Positions 11,561-24,700 of a DNA stretch of 64,000 bases are shown in pieces. The notes under the pieces are model-generated. The model was given only the letters and a program-made list of their open reading frames with translations. It had not been told where the DNA came from and did no database searches. The DNA is from Voacanga thouarsii (lineage: Eukaryota > Streptophyta > Magnoliopsida > Gentianales > Apocynaceae): NCBI GenBank assembly GCA_026120185.1, contig JANUWF010002022.1, positions 372,001 to 436,000 on the forward strand, read 5' to 3'. Position 1 is the first letter of the stretch, and every line of letters begins with the position of its first letter. The position numbers and the translations under genes were made by a program.

Positions 11561-14500
11561 TAATAAAATACAAATTTAAAAAATAAATAATTATTTTTGA
11601 ATAAATTTAAAAAAATTAAATTAATTATTTATAAATAAAAATAATAATTAAAATACACAGATAAAATGCGACGAATGAAATATAAAATAATCTTTACCAT
11701 TCCCGACTAAACGATTTCTGAGCCATATGTGTAATGGAATGGATGCATTGAAATCTCTCTTCTCAGGCGCGGGATGAAAATGACAGAATTTCCAAGTAAT
11801 GACATGCAATGATGCTTGCAATTGTCAAACTTTTGGGGATTGATGAATTCTTTCAATACCTAATGCGTCGGGATTCCTCTAACCATTATAGGAATGATAA
11901 TTGATTCAGATTAATAATCTATTACTTTTGACAAACGAAACTTGATTCTTAAATTTGCCTTTGAGAGGCTGAATCATTTTGTGTTTTGTGCTTTTGGGGT
12001 CAGTGCTGGAATGGAAGGAGCGTTCTTTAATGCTATAGGGAATATTCTCTCTTGTTCCTTGTTTGGATGAATTCATAATTCACACGTTTTCTCCTTTTGC
12101 TTCTTGTGCTACGTGCACGGTTTACGTTAATTTATTTGGTAGTATTCTCTTTAATTCTAGAAATCGTGTTTCGTCTTTTTAGTTTTCTTCTTTCAACATT
12201 TTTGGATAAAATTTTTGACATTGAGTTTGGGTCCAAATGAACTTGTTATATATCATTGTCATCCGTAGTCATATATATATATATATATATTAAACCGTGA
12301 TAAAATGAAAAGAAAATATGTCCGGATTTGATTGGTTGTATCTTGTGATTCTATGTTTTTTAAATATATTTTTTAAAAATGATTGGTTAATTAAACATCT
12401 TAACTCTAATGGGTTTGGACAAAAGGTTTGCACTAATGAAAGATTTGAAAACTATATATACAGGCTATTAAAATAATAGCTCATTTATAAAATATTTGTC
12501 TCGTAACTTGGACAGATTAATTTTTTATACTTAAAATATATGTGTATATATACATATTAATTTTGGGTACATAGTTATAAGAAAGAATATGATAAAAATA
12601 ATTTTATAAATATTTTAAAATTTCTCAATGAATAGAATATAAAATTATGTAGATATTCTTGAAAAAAATTAATCTTTCAAAAGAGAATAGATAGTTAGAG
12701 AGAGAGAGAGAACCCCATAAAGAAGTGACATGTCATTAAGGTTTTTATTTCAATGACATGGGGAAGTGTATAGAAAAATGGGGGGTGGATTTTTTTTTTA
12801 AATATTTTGAATAAGGGGTGGTATTGAGTTGATATATTCTTATTACAGTGGTATATTGGATACAAGAAACAATTGATAGGTTATATTCATCGCTATGATA
12901 AATTTTTTGGTGTATGTAAAAACAACTTTTTCTTGTGGAATCTTTTCTGCAAAATGTAAAGGATAAAGAGTAGAGAGTAAAGAGAGCATATGAAGTTTTA
13001 ACGCAGAGTAGGAAAAAGAGTTGAAATCAGTTATTAAAAGAGAAGAAACGTTCATGACTTCATCTGATTTGCTTTGGCCATTAGCCAACTTTCTATTCAA
13101 AGCAAAGCTTCCCTATGGTTTCATGCTTGTAGGGATGGCAACAATCTAATCGTGTCATACCACCTCATCTCTATCATTCTCTTGTATCTTTTTCCTTTTT
13201 ATCTCTTAAAAAAGATAATTTCCACAAAAAAAAAAAGGTAAGTCCATTTTTTACCCGAAGATGTAATTATTTATATGATTTTTATTATTATAAAAAAAAA
13301 TGACTGGTATGTGTTCAGTGAATATTGAATTAATAACCCATCAATGAGGTGAAGAATGCATTTAATTACTGTATTAACTCGTCTGTATAAAATATTAAAA
13401 AGAAATATTGGAGGGAAAGAAAGGACAAATGAAAAGAAAAGCAACAAAATCTCAATCAAAGGCCCTGATTTGTTGCATGAAAACAAGGGACAGCAACACC
13501 GCAGAAATGCATGGCTGTCTGTCTGTCCCTATGATAATCTGAAACGAAAAGAACGTGCTATGCGGCTTGTTTTCCACGCTCCGCCGCCTTCCTAGCTATC
13601 TATGATCCATCGGCCATTTCTCACATTTCTGGACCTCTCCACCGATCCGAGAATTCTACTTCTTCATCACCAGTTTTAACCAGACAAAAGTAGCAAGGAA
13701 TTTTCCCTTTAAATTTTTTTTGAAAATAACACGTATTCTATCATTTTTTTTATCCCTCTTAAGTTCAAAATTTTAGTTTCATACTTATTACTATTAAGAT
13801 TCTTGATCCAATATGGTAAGTTACAGAATCGTGTATATGTACGAGCAAAGGCTTTAGTTGGGAAATTTTTTCTTTTTTTGCTTAATTTGTGGTACTGCCT
13901 AATACATATGTATTTCTTTCATTCTGTATGCATCTTAATTTTAGTCCAATAGGCTAGTTGCCAAATGTGATTTTTGATAAGTTGTGTTAATGGCTATCGA
14001 TATCTTACAAAAGTAAAAATAACCGGGGTCAAACGTATGTTTGGAAATTTTAAATTTACAAAACATTAGAAAAGTATGACAAATAGTTTATTTATTTATT
14101 CAACTATGTTTGGTTAACAACCTGCAATTAAATTGTATTTTCTTTTTACAATGCATATGTATGGTTTAGTTTGTCAATTATTGTATTAATATTAAACTTT
14201 TCCTTATTAACGTTGCATTTGTTTGACAATTTGTAATAAAAAGTTCAAACACATATCGAATTAGTAATGTAGTTTGACTTTATAGAAATACTCTAAACTT
14301 TAATAAAAGTTATAGGAATACACTTATTTTTTATTATCCAATGATTTCTAATAGATTATAATAGAACATCACCCCAATATTCTTGTATTAAACTCTAAAG
14401 GCCTTTGTTGAGATCAACTCCTTGAAACAACGCCCTTCAATATATGTTACTTTAGTACAACGATGCTTCTTTCATACTGAAACATTTTTACCAAAAAGGT

Positions 14501-15100
14501 ATTTGAGAAGAACAAAATAGATTCAAACTCTCCTTAACAATATATTGAGGATGCAACAATAACTTGAATCACAAAGCATATATCATTGATAAAAATCAGA
14601 ATACCATAGAATTTGTATTCTTCAAAACCAATTAGAATACATCATGAAAAAATATTCTCTATTGCTAAACCCTATCTTGCTAAATAAATCTATCTTCCTT
14701 CTCCATACACCAAAGTTAGGCTTTATAAAAGAGTTTAAGTACTTTACTTTCTTATTGAATTAAGGCATTGTCTAAAAGATACTTATTAGAATCTTTCTAT
14801 ATCTTTATAGTTTATTCTCGTCCGGATTCCAAAACTTAAGAGCATAATTCATAAAGATTTCAAAAAGATATTCTTTAATATTCTTCTAGATTTGCTGGAT
14901 TTATGTTCCTAATCCAACTCCAATATATTTTGTTCAAACATTGCCAATTATGCAAGTTTTCGAATTACTTTGAGTTCTGCTTTATCAAGGAGTTTAGTAA
15001 TTACCTTAACAGTATACCTCTTTGGCATTGTTTGATCCAAAACTCGCAATTAGCAAAACGTCTTCAACACTTAGTAATTGGTCTACAATTTTCAATATCA
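11561..15100. other. Intergenic DNA, no gene recognised
   Basis: AT-rich sequence with a TA run at 12271-12290 and a GA-rich stretch at 12700-12712. Slightly GC-richer DNA at 13430-13690 lacks a convincing open frame. The part from about 14400 to 15300 might be LTR or 3' flank of the Sirevirus-like element to its right, because that element's polypurine-like tract lies at 15463-15475 and reads leftward, but no LTR pair was identified. Confidence 0.4.
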
Positions 15101-15313
15101 TAAGAGTAATATTCAAATACATAATAAGCAAGCAAAAATACCAACTAATGTTCTAGCAGTTGTTTATTATTATAGTCTTAGATATTGTGGCAAATTCGCT
15201 CAAATGTCCAACCATCGAATGGTCAGATGGCAATCAACCTACGAGCTACAACCATAGCTAGCAATGTACCAAGAACGAATATAATCCATAACAATTAACA
15301 GAATAACAAGTAG

Positions 15314-15316
<3 letters not shown>

Positions 15317-15369
<53 letters not shown>
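15317..15369. repeat. (TA)n microsatellite
   Basis: Uninterrupted TA/AT dinucleotides for about 53 bp. Confidence 0.95.
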
Positions 15370-15371
<2 letters not shown>

Positions 15372-15459
15372 ACAGAGAAATTCCATTCAGCAAATCCCAA
15401 CAACCAATTCCAACAACGCATCAACTCTCCCTGAATCCCAGCCTTGTCACCTGCAGCCT

Positions 15460-15552
15460 TTACTCTCCCCCTTCTTGCATGAAATAAAGCCAAACATTAA
15501 TTGGAATGATATTAGAAATCATAGAAGGAAGCAGTACTATCTTAGATATTAA
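15460..15552 (-). pseudogene. C-terminal end of the Sirevirus envelope-like ORF
   Basis: The minus-strand frame runs out of the CACTA element into host sequence as ISNIIPINVWLYFMQEGGE and stops at 15460-15462. The final codons overlap AAGAAGGGGGAGAG, a purine run that could serve as the polypurine tract. It continues the ORF found at 25045-26938 once the CACTA insertion between the two TAA copies is removed. The continuity is inferred from orientation and position. Confidence 0.45.
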
Positions 15553-16600
15553 CACTACAAGAAAACTATCAATTTGCCATGGATATCCATGGCTAAATTG
15601 AAATTTGCCATGGATCTGCGGCGGAATTTGTTTATGACAAATACCTTCGTCGCTAAGTATTTTTTTTTTTTTTTTTTGGCGAGGGAACACTTTTTCCGTG
15701 GCAATTTGCCATAGATTTACGATGGATTATTCAAGTTGGTAGCACCTTTCAGGGAGAAATATTGCAAGGGAACGTGGCAAATCCATCTCAATTTGTCACA
15801 GATTTGCCACAAAAATAATATACAAATAAGCTGTTCGTGGCAAATTGCCACAGATTTGCCACGGACAATACTTAAGCAGGTCCCATTCGTGGCAATTTGG
15901 CACGGAATCAATATGGAAAATAATTATTCATGAAAAATCCATGGCAGATTACCACAGATTTGCCACGGATTTGCCACGGTACTATTTTCTGTGGCAAATC
16001 CGTGGCAAATCTGTCACGGATTTGCCACAGAATCAATATTCAAATAACTATCCATGGCAAATTCGTAACAGATTGCCACGAATTTGTCACAGACGGTACT
16101 CAAGCAGGTCCCATTCGTGACAAATCCGTGACAATCTACTATGAATTTGCCACGGAATAAATACGAAAAATAATTATTCATGACAAATCCGTGACAGATT
16201 GTCACGGACGGTACTCAAGCAGGTCCCATTCGTGGCAAATCCATGATAATCTACTACGAATTTGCCACAGAATAAATATGAAAAATAATTATTCATGACA
16301 AATCCGTGACAGATTGTCACGAATTTACCATGGATTACATCAATTAGTACTATCTTCTGTGGTAAATCCGTGACAGATTGCCACGGATTACATCAATTGG
16401 TTCTATCTTCTATTGCAAATCTGTGGCAAATAGCAACGGATTTGCTACCGATGACATCCATTGGTAGTATGTTCTGTGGCAAATCCTTGGCAGATTGCCA
16501 CGGATTTGCCACACATAACATCCATTACTACTATCATCCATGGCAAATCCGTGATAGATTGCCACGAATTTAATTCCGCGTGGCAACGTACTGTCTACAA
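15553..16600. repeat. Left subterminal repeat array of the CACTA element
   Basis: Dozens of degenerate copies of GTGGCAAATCCGTGGCA and the inverse TTTGCCACGGATTTGCCAC, arranged partly as direct and partly as inverted copies. Small ORFs across it are repeat artefacts. Confidence 0.85.
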
Positions 16601-17094
16601 TTTCAACTTTCAAAACTTGTTACATTTTCCTATTCACAATTCCATAGCAATCAGTATGCATAACGCACATGCACAATCCCCATCATACTCCCTGCCTACA
16701 AAGTTTCAAATCACATTCCCCAGACATATACATAACAAACAACCTATAACATTTATAATCTATTATCCATACACACATATGCACTATACACAACCTATAA
16801 CGTTCTTGAGTATTATACTCCCTGCACACATGCACAACACACCGCCTATAACGTCTCAAATCATATTCTCACCACACAATGCACAACTGCAAAATACATT
16901 CACCACAATTGTTTTAGCAAACCATAAAATTTCATAATTTGGTTAGAACCCAAATACACAAATAATCATATATCATCAAAATATCTAAAAATAGAAAATA
17001 TAAATTCATAATAATACTAAATCCATAATCAAAGTGATCCAAACTTAACATCCATATGAAAATAAAACCAATCTAACTATCATCCGCTATTGAA
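16601..17094 (-). other. CACTA 3' region with loose tandem repeats
   Basis: Non-coding, between the end of the Transposase_24-like frame and the left subterminal repeats. It contains two to three imperfect copies of a unit of about 85 bp around ACTCCCTGC...CAACCTATAAC. Confidence 0.45.
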
Positions 17095-17280
17095 GGGGCC
17101 AGAGTCATCCTCATTAGAATCATCATAGTCAGAAGAGAGAATGGAGGGTACTTGTAAGTTAAGATGTTGTATCACCATGCGATTCATCTTAATCAATGCA
17201 AACATCTTCTTATCTTTTTTGTCCAAAGTCCTCTTCATCCTTTTCCTCTCTTTCTCTATTTCTTTGTCCTTCTTATCCAA
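17095..17280 (-). pseudogene. Transposase_24-like C-terminal coiled-coil fragment (CACTA ORF1)
   Basis: The minus-strand frame gives a charged coiled coil (LDKKDKEIEKERKRMKRTL) and ends PSILSSDYDDSNEDDSGPFN, the acidic tail style of the second CACTA protein (PttA/TNPA type). Upstream codons contain two stops in a Q-rich stretch and then a nested CACTA end at 17301. It is probably the last exon of a gene that also included 19127-19300. Confidence 0.5.
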
Positions 17281-17914
17281 TTGTTGCTAAAGCTACTGTT
17301 CACTACAAGAAAAAACCAAATTAGCGACGACCAAATCCGTCGCTAATCACGTTTAGCGATGGATTAGTGACGGATTACGTCCGTCGCTAAAAACGGCATC
17401 GCAATTTGCGACGGTAGCGACGGAAAGAAAATCCGTCGCAAATAGCGACGATTTTGCGATGGTTATTTAATTGATGATATTATAATTAAATTTATAATCA
17501 ACATAACAACGGCAAAAAAAAATTATTTTTAAAAAAATTAATTAATTTAGTAACGAATTTGCGACAGCGAAAAAATTTTTATTTATAAAAAATTAATTAA
17601 TTTAACAACGGATTTGTGATGGCCAAAAACTTTTATTTAGAAGAAATTAATTAATTTAGCAATGGATTTGCGACAGCAAAAAATTTTTAAATTTTGAAAA
17701 AACTAATTAATTTAGCAATAGATTTGCGACGGTCAAAATTTTTTTATTTACAAAAATTAAAATAATTTAGCGACGGATTTACGATGGCAAAAAAATTTTT
17801 ATTTAAAAAATTAATTAACTAGCTACTCGGCCCGCCCGTTCATTGGCCCGACTCGGCCCGCTGAGAACCCGATCCGCAACTCGACCCGCCAAGAATATTA
17901 TGAGACTATGTCGG

Positions 17915-17980
17915 ATTTGGGGCTCGAACCCGCGTCCTTATTGTGGGAGAACACGCGTTCCACTACTAAGTTATTGAAGT
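17915..17980 (-). ncRNA. tRNA-like/SINE-type pol III promoter remnant
   Basis: On the minus strand, AACTTAGTAGTGGAACGC resembles an A box, and 28 bp later GGGTTCGAGCC (17921-17931) matches the B-box consensus. The spacing is tRNA-like, but no full cloverleaf could be drawn and it lies within the nested CACTA. It could be a SINE head or a tRNA relic. A GC-rich GGCCCG-containing stretch (17825-17890) follows downstream. Confidence 0.35.
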
Positions 17981-18530
17981 TCTTGTAATATATTGTGATA
18001 TATATTAATTATATAGAAAATTTTTTTGTGAATTAGCGACGGATTTGCAAGGGCTTTGCGACGGATCTGCGACGACAAAATTTTCCGTCGCAAATCCATT
18101 TCTAATTAGCTACGGATTTGCGATGGCTAATTTTTCAAAATTTAAAAATAAATTTATTTTTAAATGTTTAATGGCCATCGCAAATTGTGACGGATTTGCA
18201 AGGGGTTATTTTTTAATTTAAAAAAATTTATTTTTAAATTTTAGATGGCTGTCGCAAATCCGTCGCAATTTGCAATGGATTTGCGATTGCTTTTTTTTAA
18301 TTTTAAAAAAATTAATTTATTTTTTAATTTTATATGGCCATCGCAAATCCGTCTCAAATTGCGATAGTTTTTTTTTATTTTAAAAAGATAAATTTATTTT
18401 TTAATTTTAGATGGCCGTCGCAAATCCATTGCAAATTGCAACGGATTTGCGACGGCTTTTTTTTTAATTTAAAAAAAATAAATTTATTTTTTAATTTTAG
18501 ATTGCCGTCGCAAATCCGTCTCAAATTGCA

Positions 18531-18561
18531 ACGGATCAGGGTTTATAAAACCCTGATCCGT
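18531..18561. repeat. Perfect 14-bp inverted repeat with 3-nt loop
   Basis: ACGGATCAGGGTTT, loop ATA, then the exact inverse. It lies at the inner edge of the nested CACTA subterminal repeats. Confidence 0.85.
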
Positions 18562-18598
18562 CACTAATATAAAAAATTCACAAAAAAATTAATGTTTG

Positions 18599-18600
<2 letters not shown>

Positions 18601-18634
<34 letters not shown>
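18601..18634. repeat. (TA)n microsatellite
   Basis: Uninterrupted TA dinucleotides. Confidence 0.95.
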
Positions 18635-18639
<5 letters not shown>

Positions 18640-18818
18640 GATATAGTATGTGTGTGTTGAAATAGTAGAATACGTAAAAAGATATTAGTAAGTTAAAATA
18701 TTTATAGATATAATATACATATGATATTATTAAGTATATATATGTATGTATATATGTAAGAATATGACATATATGCATCTGTTGTTATTAATGTATGTAT
18801 ATTTAATAGCAAATGTAT

Positions 18819-18848
18819 ACACACACACACACACACACACATACATAC

Positions 18849-18912
<64 letters not shown>
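18819..18912. repeat. Compound (AC)n-(TA)n-(CA)n microsatellite
   Basis: An AC block, a 40-bp TA block and a second CA block give a near-symmetric compound repeat. TGTATATA-type decay continues to about 18985. Several overlapping ORFs here are artefacts. Confidence 0.95.
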
Positions 18913-18913
<1 letters not shown>

Positions 18914-19126
18914 TGTATATATATACATACATATGTATATATGTTTGTATATATATACATATATATATGTATATATATACATATATCGAGAGTACTGCAA
19001 GTTCATCATTTGGACATCTTCCTGAATAATTCGAAGGTGAAAATATAAACAAAAATTAAAGTGTTATGCAATTTTATAAAAATGAAATTAATATGTAACA
19101 TACACTGATCTTGCGGGATCTCTCAT

Positions 19127-19300
19127 TTATAGATTTGCCCTTATTGGGCCCATCTTGAAACTGGTGTAATTTTTCAAATAATGCAAGATAATCAAAGTCA
19201 TCCCCTTACTTCGCACGCTACAAGAAGTATTAAAGTGATAATTAAGTTCAGAATTTGATTGGACATGTACAAATTTAAGAGCAATTATTAAAGTTAACAT
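19127..19300 (-). pseudogene. Transposase_24-like fragment of the CACTA element
   Basis: With one frameshift the minus strand reads DDFDYLALFEKLHQFQDG then GKSINERSRKIS. This resembles the H-x-DG-x-(F/W)-VDERS motif of the second CACTA protein. A donor-like AG|TG follows. Short and frameshifted, so only a family-level call is possible. Confidence 0.45.
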
Positions 19301-19448
19301 TACAAATTGATCCTTCAATTATAGCCTTATTTTTTACTTTAACCTTCAAATGATGCAATTACCTAATGAAAAAACAGTCATAAAGTCAAAAACTTATATT
19401 TGTATATGGGGTTGGATTTTGAAACATTTAAGTCCCTTTTGCATTAAT

Positions 19449-19643
19449 TTACCTTTCAAACGAATACATCCATCTATATTGAACAGGACCACCAACTTTA
19501 GCTTCATAAGGCAAATGCACAATTAGATGTTCCATCACATCAAAAAATTCTAATGGAAATATTTTCTCCAACTTGCATACTAGTAGTGCTACATCCTTTT
19601 CCAGTTTGCACATATGTGTAACCGACAACTTAGGAGCCCACAA
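19449..19643 (-). pseudogene. TNP2 transposase C-terminal (DUF4218) fragment
   Basis: The minus strand encodes LEKIFPLEFFDVMEHLIVHL followed by PYEAKVGGPVQYRWMYSFER, the diagnostic signature of DUF4218 at the C-terminus of CACTA TNP2 transposases. The upstream catalytic domain is not recognisable in 19.7-22 kb, so transposase function is lost. Confidence 0.85.
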
Positions 19644-19649
19644 ATCCCT

Positions 19650-22250
19650 ATAGAAGGTTTAAATATGTTTCAAGAAAGTTTCCCTCATTTTGTGCCAATA
19701 TCAGAATGAATTGAGTTTAAATAGCAATGAATATGAAGTACCACCTTGATGCAAAACAAACTCCAAGAAATTCAAACTCCCAGAAAATGCAAAACAATCA
19801 GCCAATCTTGAAAATCATGGTCAGCAATCTCGTAGAAAATTCTGTTCAAAAACAGTATTAAAAGAAAAAAAATAATCCCCTGTAATTCTGTGCCAAAATC
19901 TGTCTTAAACTAGCATTAAAAGAAAAATAATAATAATAACTCCTAACCTTGATCCCATTTTAATCCCATCTTGATTCAAACTAAAAAAGTATAAAAACCT
20001 GTAATTTCACCATCTTTATTCCCCTAAAATGTTCACAAATCGAACTATAAAATGGATCTAAAACAATTACATGACATAAAACTATAAAAATTCTAGCAAG
20101 AAATTGTCACAATTACCATTATTTGCAAGAAATTGATAAGTTAGGCAAGAAATTAACTAAATTCACTATCATTGACACTTTGTATAGCAACAAAAATTTT
20201 CCTAACACAAGCCTTAAAGTTCAGCAAGAATAGGCCATAACAATTGAATCAATCATGTGTTGGCAAAAAAAAAAAATTACAATTGGTTAAATAACATAAA
20301 ACATAAAATGCTTATAAAAACAATGAAAACAACTCTATAGTCCAAACTTTTAACTTGCTTATTTTGTAATTTCTCATTCCGCAGACACTCTTTCTTTCCC
20401 TTCGAATATCATTTGTGGTAGCCACCATTTCTCCTAGAAAATGTAACAAACACAAAAAATATTATTACATGATGACCAAATCTTAAAAATAAGCCATGAA
20501 GACAAAGCAAACTTAAAGCAAGTTGTAAGGTTTTATATAAGAAAAGCGTAAGTTTCAGATAAAATTTATAGTCTGCTAAGAGAATGAATAATATACAGGA
20601 ACCCAGTGAATTATCGAATGATCCATAACCCACACAATCAATCATATGCTCCCATCTTAAATGTTGTTCGAAAAATTAAGCTTAAGAATTCTTGAGAAAG
20701 ATTTCCACATTATTCATATAACAAAGCATCAACATCACAAAACAATTACCACTTTGATGAACATAGTTTCTAATACTTATATTCACTCCAAATTGTCTTG
20801 ATCTGGTAGGCACACCTGTCTCTAATCCATAACATGCCACGAAGTAAGCACTCAGTTTTCATGTTGAGAGAAGTAGGTAAATGGTTTATATAACCTAAAA
20901 CATTTCTTGAGTTAAAGCACACTAATAGGCCAATAGCAGAATCTTTACATACTCTTTTTTAGGATGTAAAGCACAACAATAAGCCAATAGTAGAATCAAT
21001 ACATACCATTTTTTTAGTTTAAAAAATGGAATATTTCTGTTAGCTAAGCTTTTTATACCCTTTGCTTCCACTTAGGATTCATGATCTTTTGTTGAGCATA
21101 AAATTTGATCAAATTCAAAGAATCAAATATATCAATAAGAGAGCTATAGCCAACAGAAAAGTGATAGAGATAAAATATTCCTTCACTACCTCTCCCATGA
21201 AAATAGCAACTAGATGCTCAAACAATTTCCCAAGAACAACTATATTCCTATGTTGACATCCTCTGCAAAACAAAACAAAAAAAAAAAAAATCATACTACT
21301 GGCAGGCCTGAATTAAACCAAAATCTATTAATTAAACCAAAACCTCATTATAATATTGACATCTTCGCTACTTCACATTTTCACAAAGCAAGAATTTTGA
21401 CGAAGAAGCAATTTACCCATACAAAAATAGAATGCCATTAGCCCACAGAGAGTGAAAACAGAAAGCATTTATAGTTTAATGCTCACCGTCACCAACGGCC
21501 ATCGGAAACTAACTTATCAAAACTTGCATCTGTAAAAGCTCAAGCAACCGTGGCTGATTCAATGTCTTAAAAAACAATGCAGAGAATGTGAGTCACATAG
21601 GGAAGAATTATACTGGAGAGATGGACAACGGCAATGGCGGAATGGCCTGAGGTTGGGTTTCAGAGGGCTAACTGAAGTTGTGGGAGTGACGTGTTGAGGT
21701 TGGGTTTCAAATATGGAATTGTAGGGGGGAGGGTTGAAGAAAGTTTAGCTCCGTACATAGTGGAGTTACAATGGAAGATGTCAACAGGGGTAATAGCCAC
21801 GGTTGAAGGAGTGAGGAGAAAGGGGTGTGGGAAAAAACCACAAAAGACCATTTTTAATTTAAAACTATTTTTTTATTAGCATTAATTACCCCAATAAAAA
21901 AAACTCCAAAAAAATTAAAGATGTATTTGGAAAATAACTTTTTTGAAGACAATATGTTTGAACTTCAAAAAAAAATAGTAGGCAAGGCAATTTTTGGAGG
22001 AACGAAATTTTTTAGATTGAAATTAATTTTAATATGTTGTGAGTATATGATAATTTTGGAGGAATGAAATTTTTTAGGTTGAAATTAATTTTAATTGTGC
22101 TGCAAGTTCTATATATATATATTTTTAAAATAAAGTGTTAAGAATTTAAAATAGTGGAAGTAAGGAAATTTTTAAAACAACCTATATTTATTGGTAAGAT
22201 TATTCAAAGTCAATATATATAGTCACTACTTTGCTTGAAAAAAATAAAAC
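19650..22250. other. CACTA internal non-coding region
   Basis: The place where the TNP2 catalytic domain should be shows only AT-rich sequence and short chance frames. A more balanced patch at 21480-21840 (GATGGACAACGGCAATGGCGG) has no recognisable domain and may belong to the former 5' exon region. Confidence 0.4.
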
Positions 22251-22254
22251 AAAT

Positions 22255-24700
22255 TAATAAATTAGAACAAAAAAAAGGAAAAAATGCCATGGCAATCTAC
22301 CACGGAATTGCCACAGAACAAGTATAATTTTGTGATTCCGTGGTAAAGCAGTGGCAATCAGCCACAGATTTGCCACAGAATACATAACAAAAATTTAACC
22401 ATTTATTTTTATCATTACTTTGCGTGACATACTTTTTTCGCATACTCTCAATGATAATATAGTTAATTACATGGACATTTTCAATAGCTTTTATAGTCCA
22501 AACAAAATAAAATTAGATCGTTTCTTTAAAACTTTTTATTTGAATACGAATATATATTTCGATATTAAAAAATAATATATCTTATTTTCAATTCCATTTT
22601 AAGAATGAATGCATTAGAAAATAAATAAATCAAGATACTTACAAAACATTCCGTCGTTGTTATTTAAAAGGTATGGAAAAAAATTAATACAAACCAATAT
22701 AATTAATAAATTAGAACAAAAAAATAAAAAAAAAAAGCCATGGCAAATCCATGGCAATCTACCATAGAATTGCTATGAACAAGTCTAATTTTTTGATTCC
22801 GTGGCAAATCCGCGGCAATCAACAACGGATTTGCCACGCAACACATAACAAAAATTTAACTATTTCTTTTTATCAATACTTTGCGTGACATACTTTTTTT
22901 GTGTACTCTCAATGATAGTATAGTTAATTACATTGACATTTTCATTGACTTTTATAGTCAAAATAAAATAAAACTATATCGTTTCTGTAAAACTTTTTAT
23001 TTTAATACGAACATATATTTTGATACTAAAAAATAATACATCTTTTTTTCAATTCCATTTCAAGAATGAATGTATTAGAAAATAAATAAATCAAGATACT
23101 TACAAAACATTCCATCATTGTTATTTAAAAGGTGTGAAACAAAAATTAATACAAATCAATTAATTAATAAATTAGAACAAAAAAGAAAAAAAATGTCGTG
23201 GCAATCTGCCACGGAACAAGTCTAATTTTGTGATTTCGTGGCAAATCAATAGCAATCAGCCACGGATTTGCCATAGAATACATAACAAAAATTTAACCAT
23301 TTATTTTTATCACTACTTTGTGTGATATACTTTTTTTGCATACTCTTAATGATAATATAGTTAATTAGATGGACATTTTCAATAGCTTTTATAGTCGAAA
23401 TAAAATAAAATTATATCATTTCTTTAAAACTTTTTATTTTAATATAAAAACGTATTTCGATACACAAAATAATATATCTTATTTTCAATTCCATTTCAAG
23501 AATGAATGCATTAGAAAATAAATAAATCAAGATACTTACAAAACATTCCAACGTTGTTATTTAAAAGGTATGGAATAAAAATTAATACAAGCTAGTATAA
23601 TTAATAAATTAGAACAAAAAAAGGGAAAAAAATGTCGTGGCAATCTGCCACAGAATTGCCACGGAACAAGTCTAATTTTGTGATTCCATGGCAAATCAGT
23701 AGCAATTAGCCACGGAATCAGTGACAAAAATTTAACTCTTTCTTTTTATTACTTCTTTGCGTAACATACTTTTTTTGTATACTCTAAAAGATTATATAGT
23801 TAATTATATTGACATTTTCAGTTGCCTTTATAATCGAAATAAAATAAAATTATATTTTTTAAAAATTATTCAACATTCTTTTTATCTCTATTTTGACTAA
23901 CACATTTTTTGATATATTCTCAATCATTATACATTAAATTAAGCTCAAAATGCTCATACAAATATTTCAAAATAAGTAACATACATATTTTGTTACTTGT
24001 TATTGCACGTATAATTTATTTCATTAATACAATTAACATATGAATATTATCAAAACCTATAAACAGTAATAGGTTATGTTTCAAAAAGGAGATAAAGAAA
24101 TACAAAAATTCATATTTGATCTCAATAGGTATTAAATTAGAATTAATATGAATTAACATAATAAAAGAATTGGCAAAAAAATAAAAAAAAATCAAATTCG
24201 TGGCAGATCCCTCGCAGGCTGCCACGGATTAGCCATGAACGAATTGAGGATTTTATTCTTCCGTGGCAAATCCGTGGTAGATTGCTACAAATTTACTGTG
24301 GAAATAGTTCAATTTGCTAATTCTGTGGCAAATCTGTGGCAACTTGCCAAGGATTTGCCACCAAATTAGTAATTAAAAATTTAAAACATATTATATTATT
24401 AATTCCATACGTTCCATTTTAAGATTAAATAAGTTATAGATAAACAAATCAAAAAGTTTATAAAATATTTGATCTTTGCTCTTCAAAGGGTGTCTAATTA
24501 CAATTAATACAAATTAATATAATATAATAATTAGAACAAAGAAGAAGAAAAAATAAATTTGTGGTAAAGCCCTAGCAGTTTGCTAGGGATTAGCCACGGT
24601 CCTCATGTCGTGGCAAACTTTTCCATGGCAATTCCCTAGCAGTTTGCTAGCGATTTGCTACGGAAATATCTAATTTTATTAAAAAATTATTTCATGGCAA
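22255..24700. repeat. Array of about 450-bp direct repeats in the right arm of the CACTA element
   Basis: Units begin near 22262, 22711, 23172 and 23609, each with TTAGAACAAAAAA followed by a GTGGCAATCTGCCACGG cluster and the same AT-rich spacer (CATACTTTTTTTGC...ACAAAACATTCC). A degenerate unit lies near 24165 and another partial one near 24531. Spacings are 449, 461 and 437 bp. Each unit therefore carries a copy of the subterminal binding-site cluster. Confidence 0.85.

Larger units (their letters stand above)
17301..18562. mobile_element. Nested second CACTA element, one terminus only
   Basis: Begins CACTACAAGAAAAAACCAAA inside the outer CACTA. It carries its own subterminal repeat family, GCGACGGATTTGCGACGG and inverse, different from the TTTGCCACGG family of the outer element. 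The repeat family ends near a perfect hairpin at 18531-18561. No matching TTCTTGTAGTG end was found, so the element is truncated, or its right end was lost at the microsatellite beyond 18600. Confidence 0.65.

Noticed and set aside
15550..16620. CRISPR-like array in the TTTGCCACGG repeat region
   Set aside because: Repeats are degenerate, in both orientations and irregularly spaced, in plant DNA with CACTA ends; they are transposon subterminal repeats.
15736..16937. Several open frames in the CACTA left arm
   Set aside because: All translate subterminal repeats (ICHGFATD-type words) on both strands.
18702..19052. Frames encoding long (IY)n or (TH)n stretches
   Set aside because: Pure microsatellite translation.
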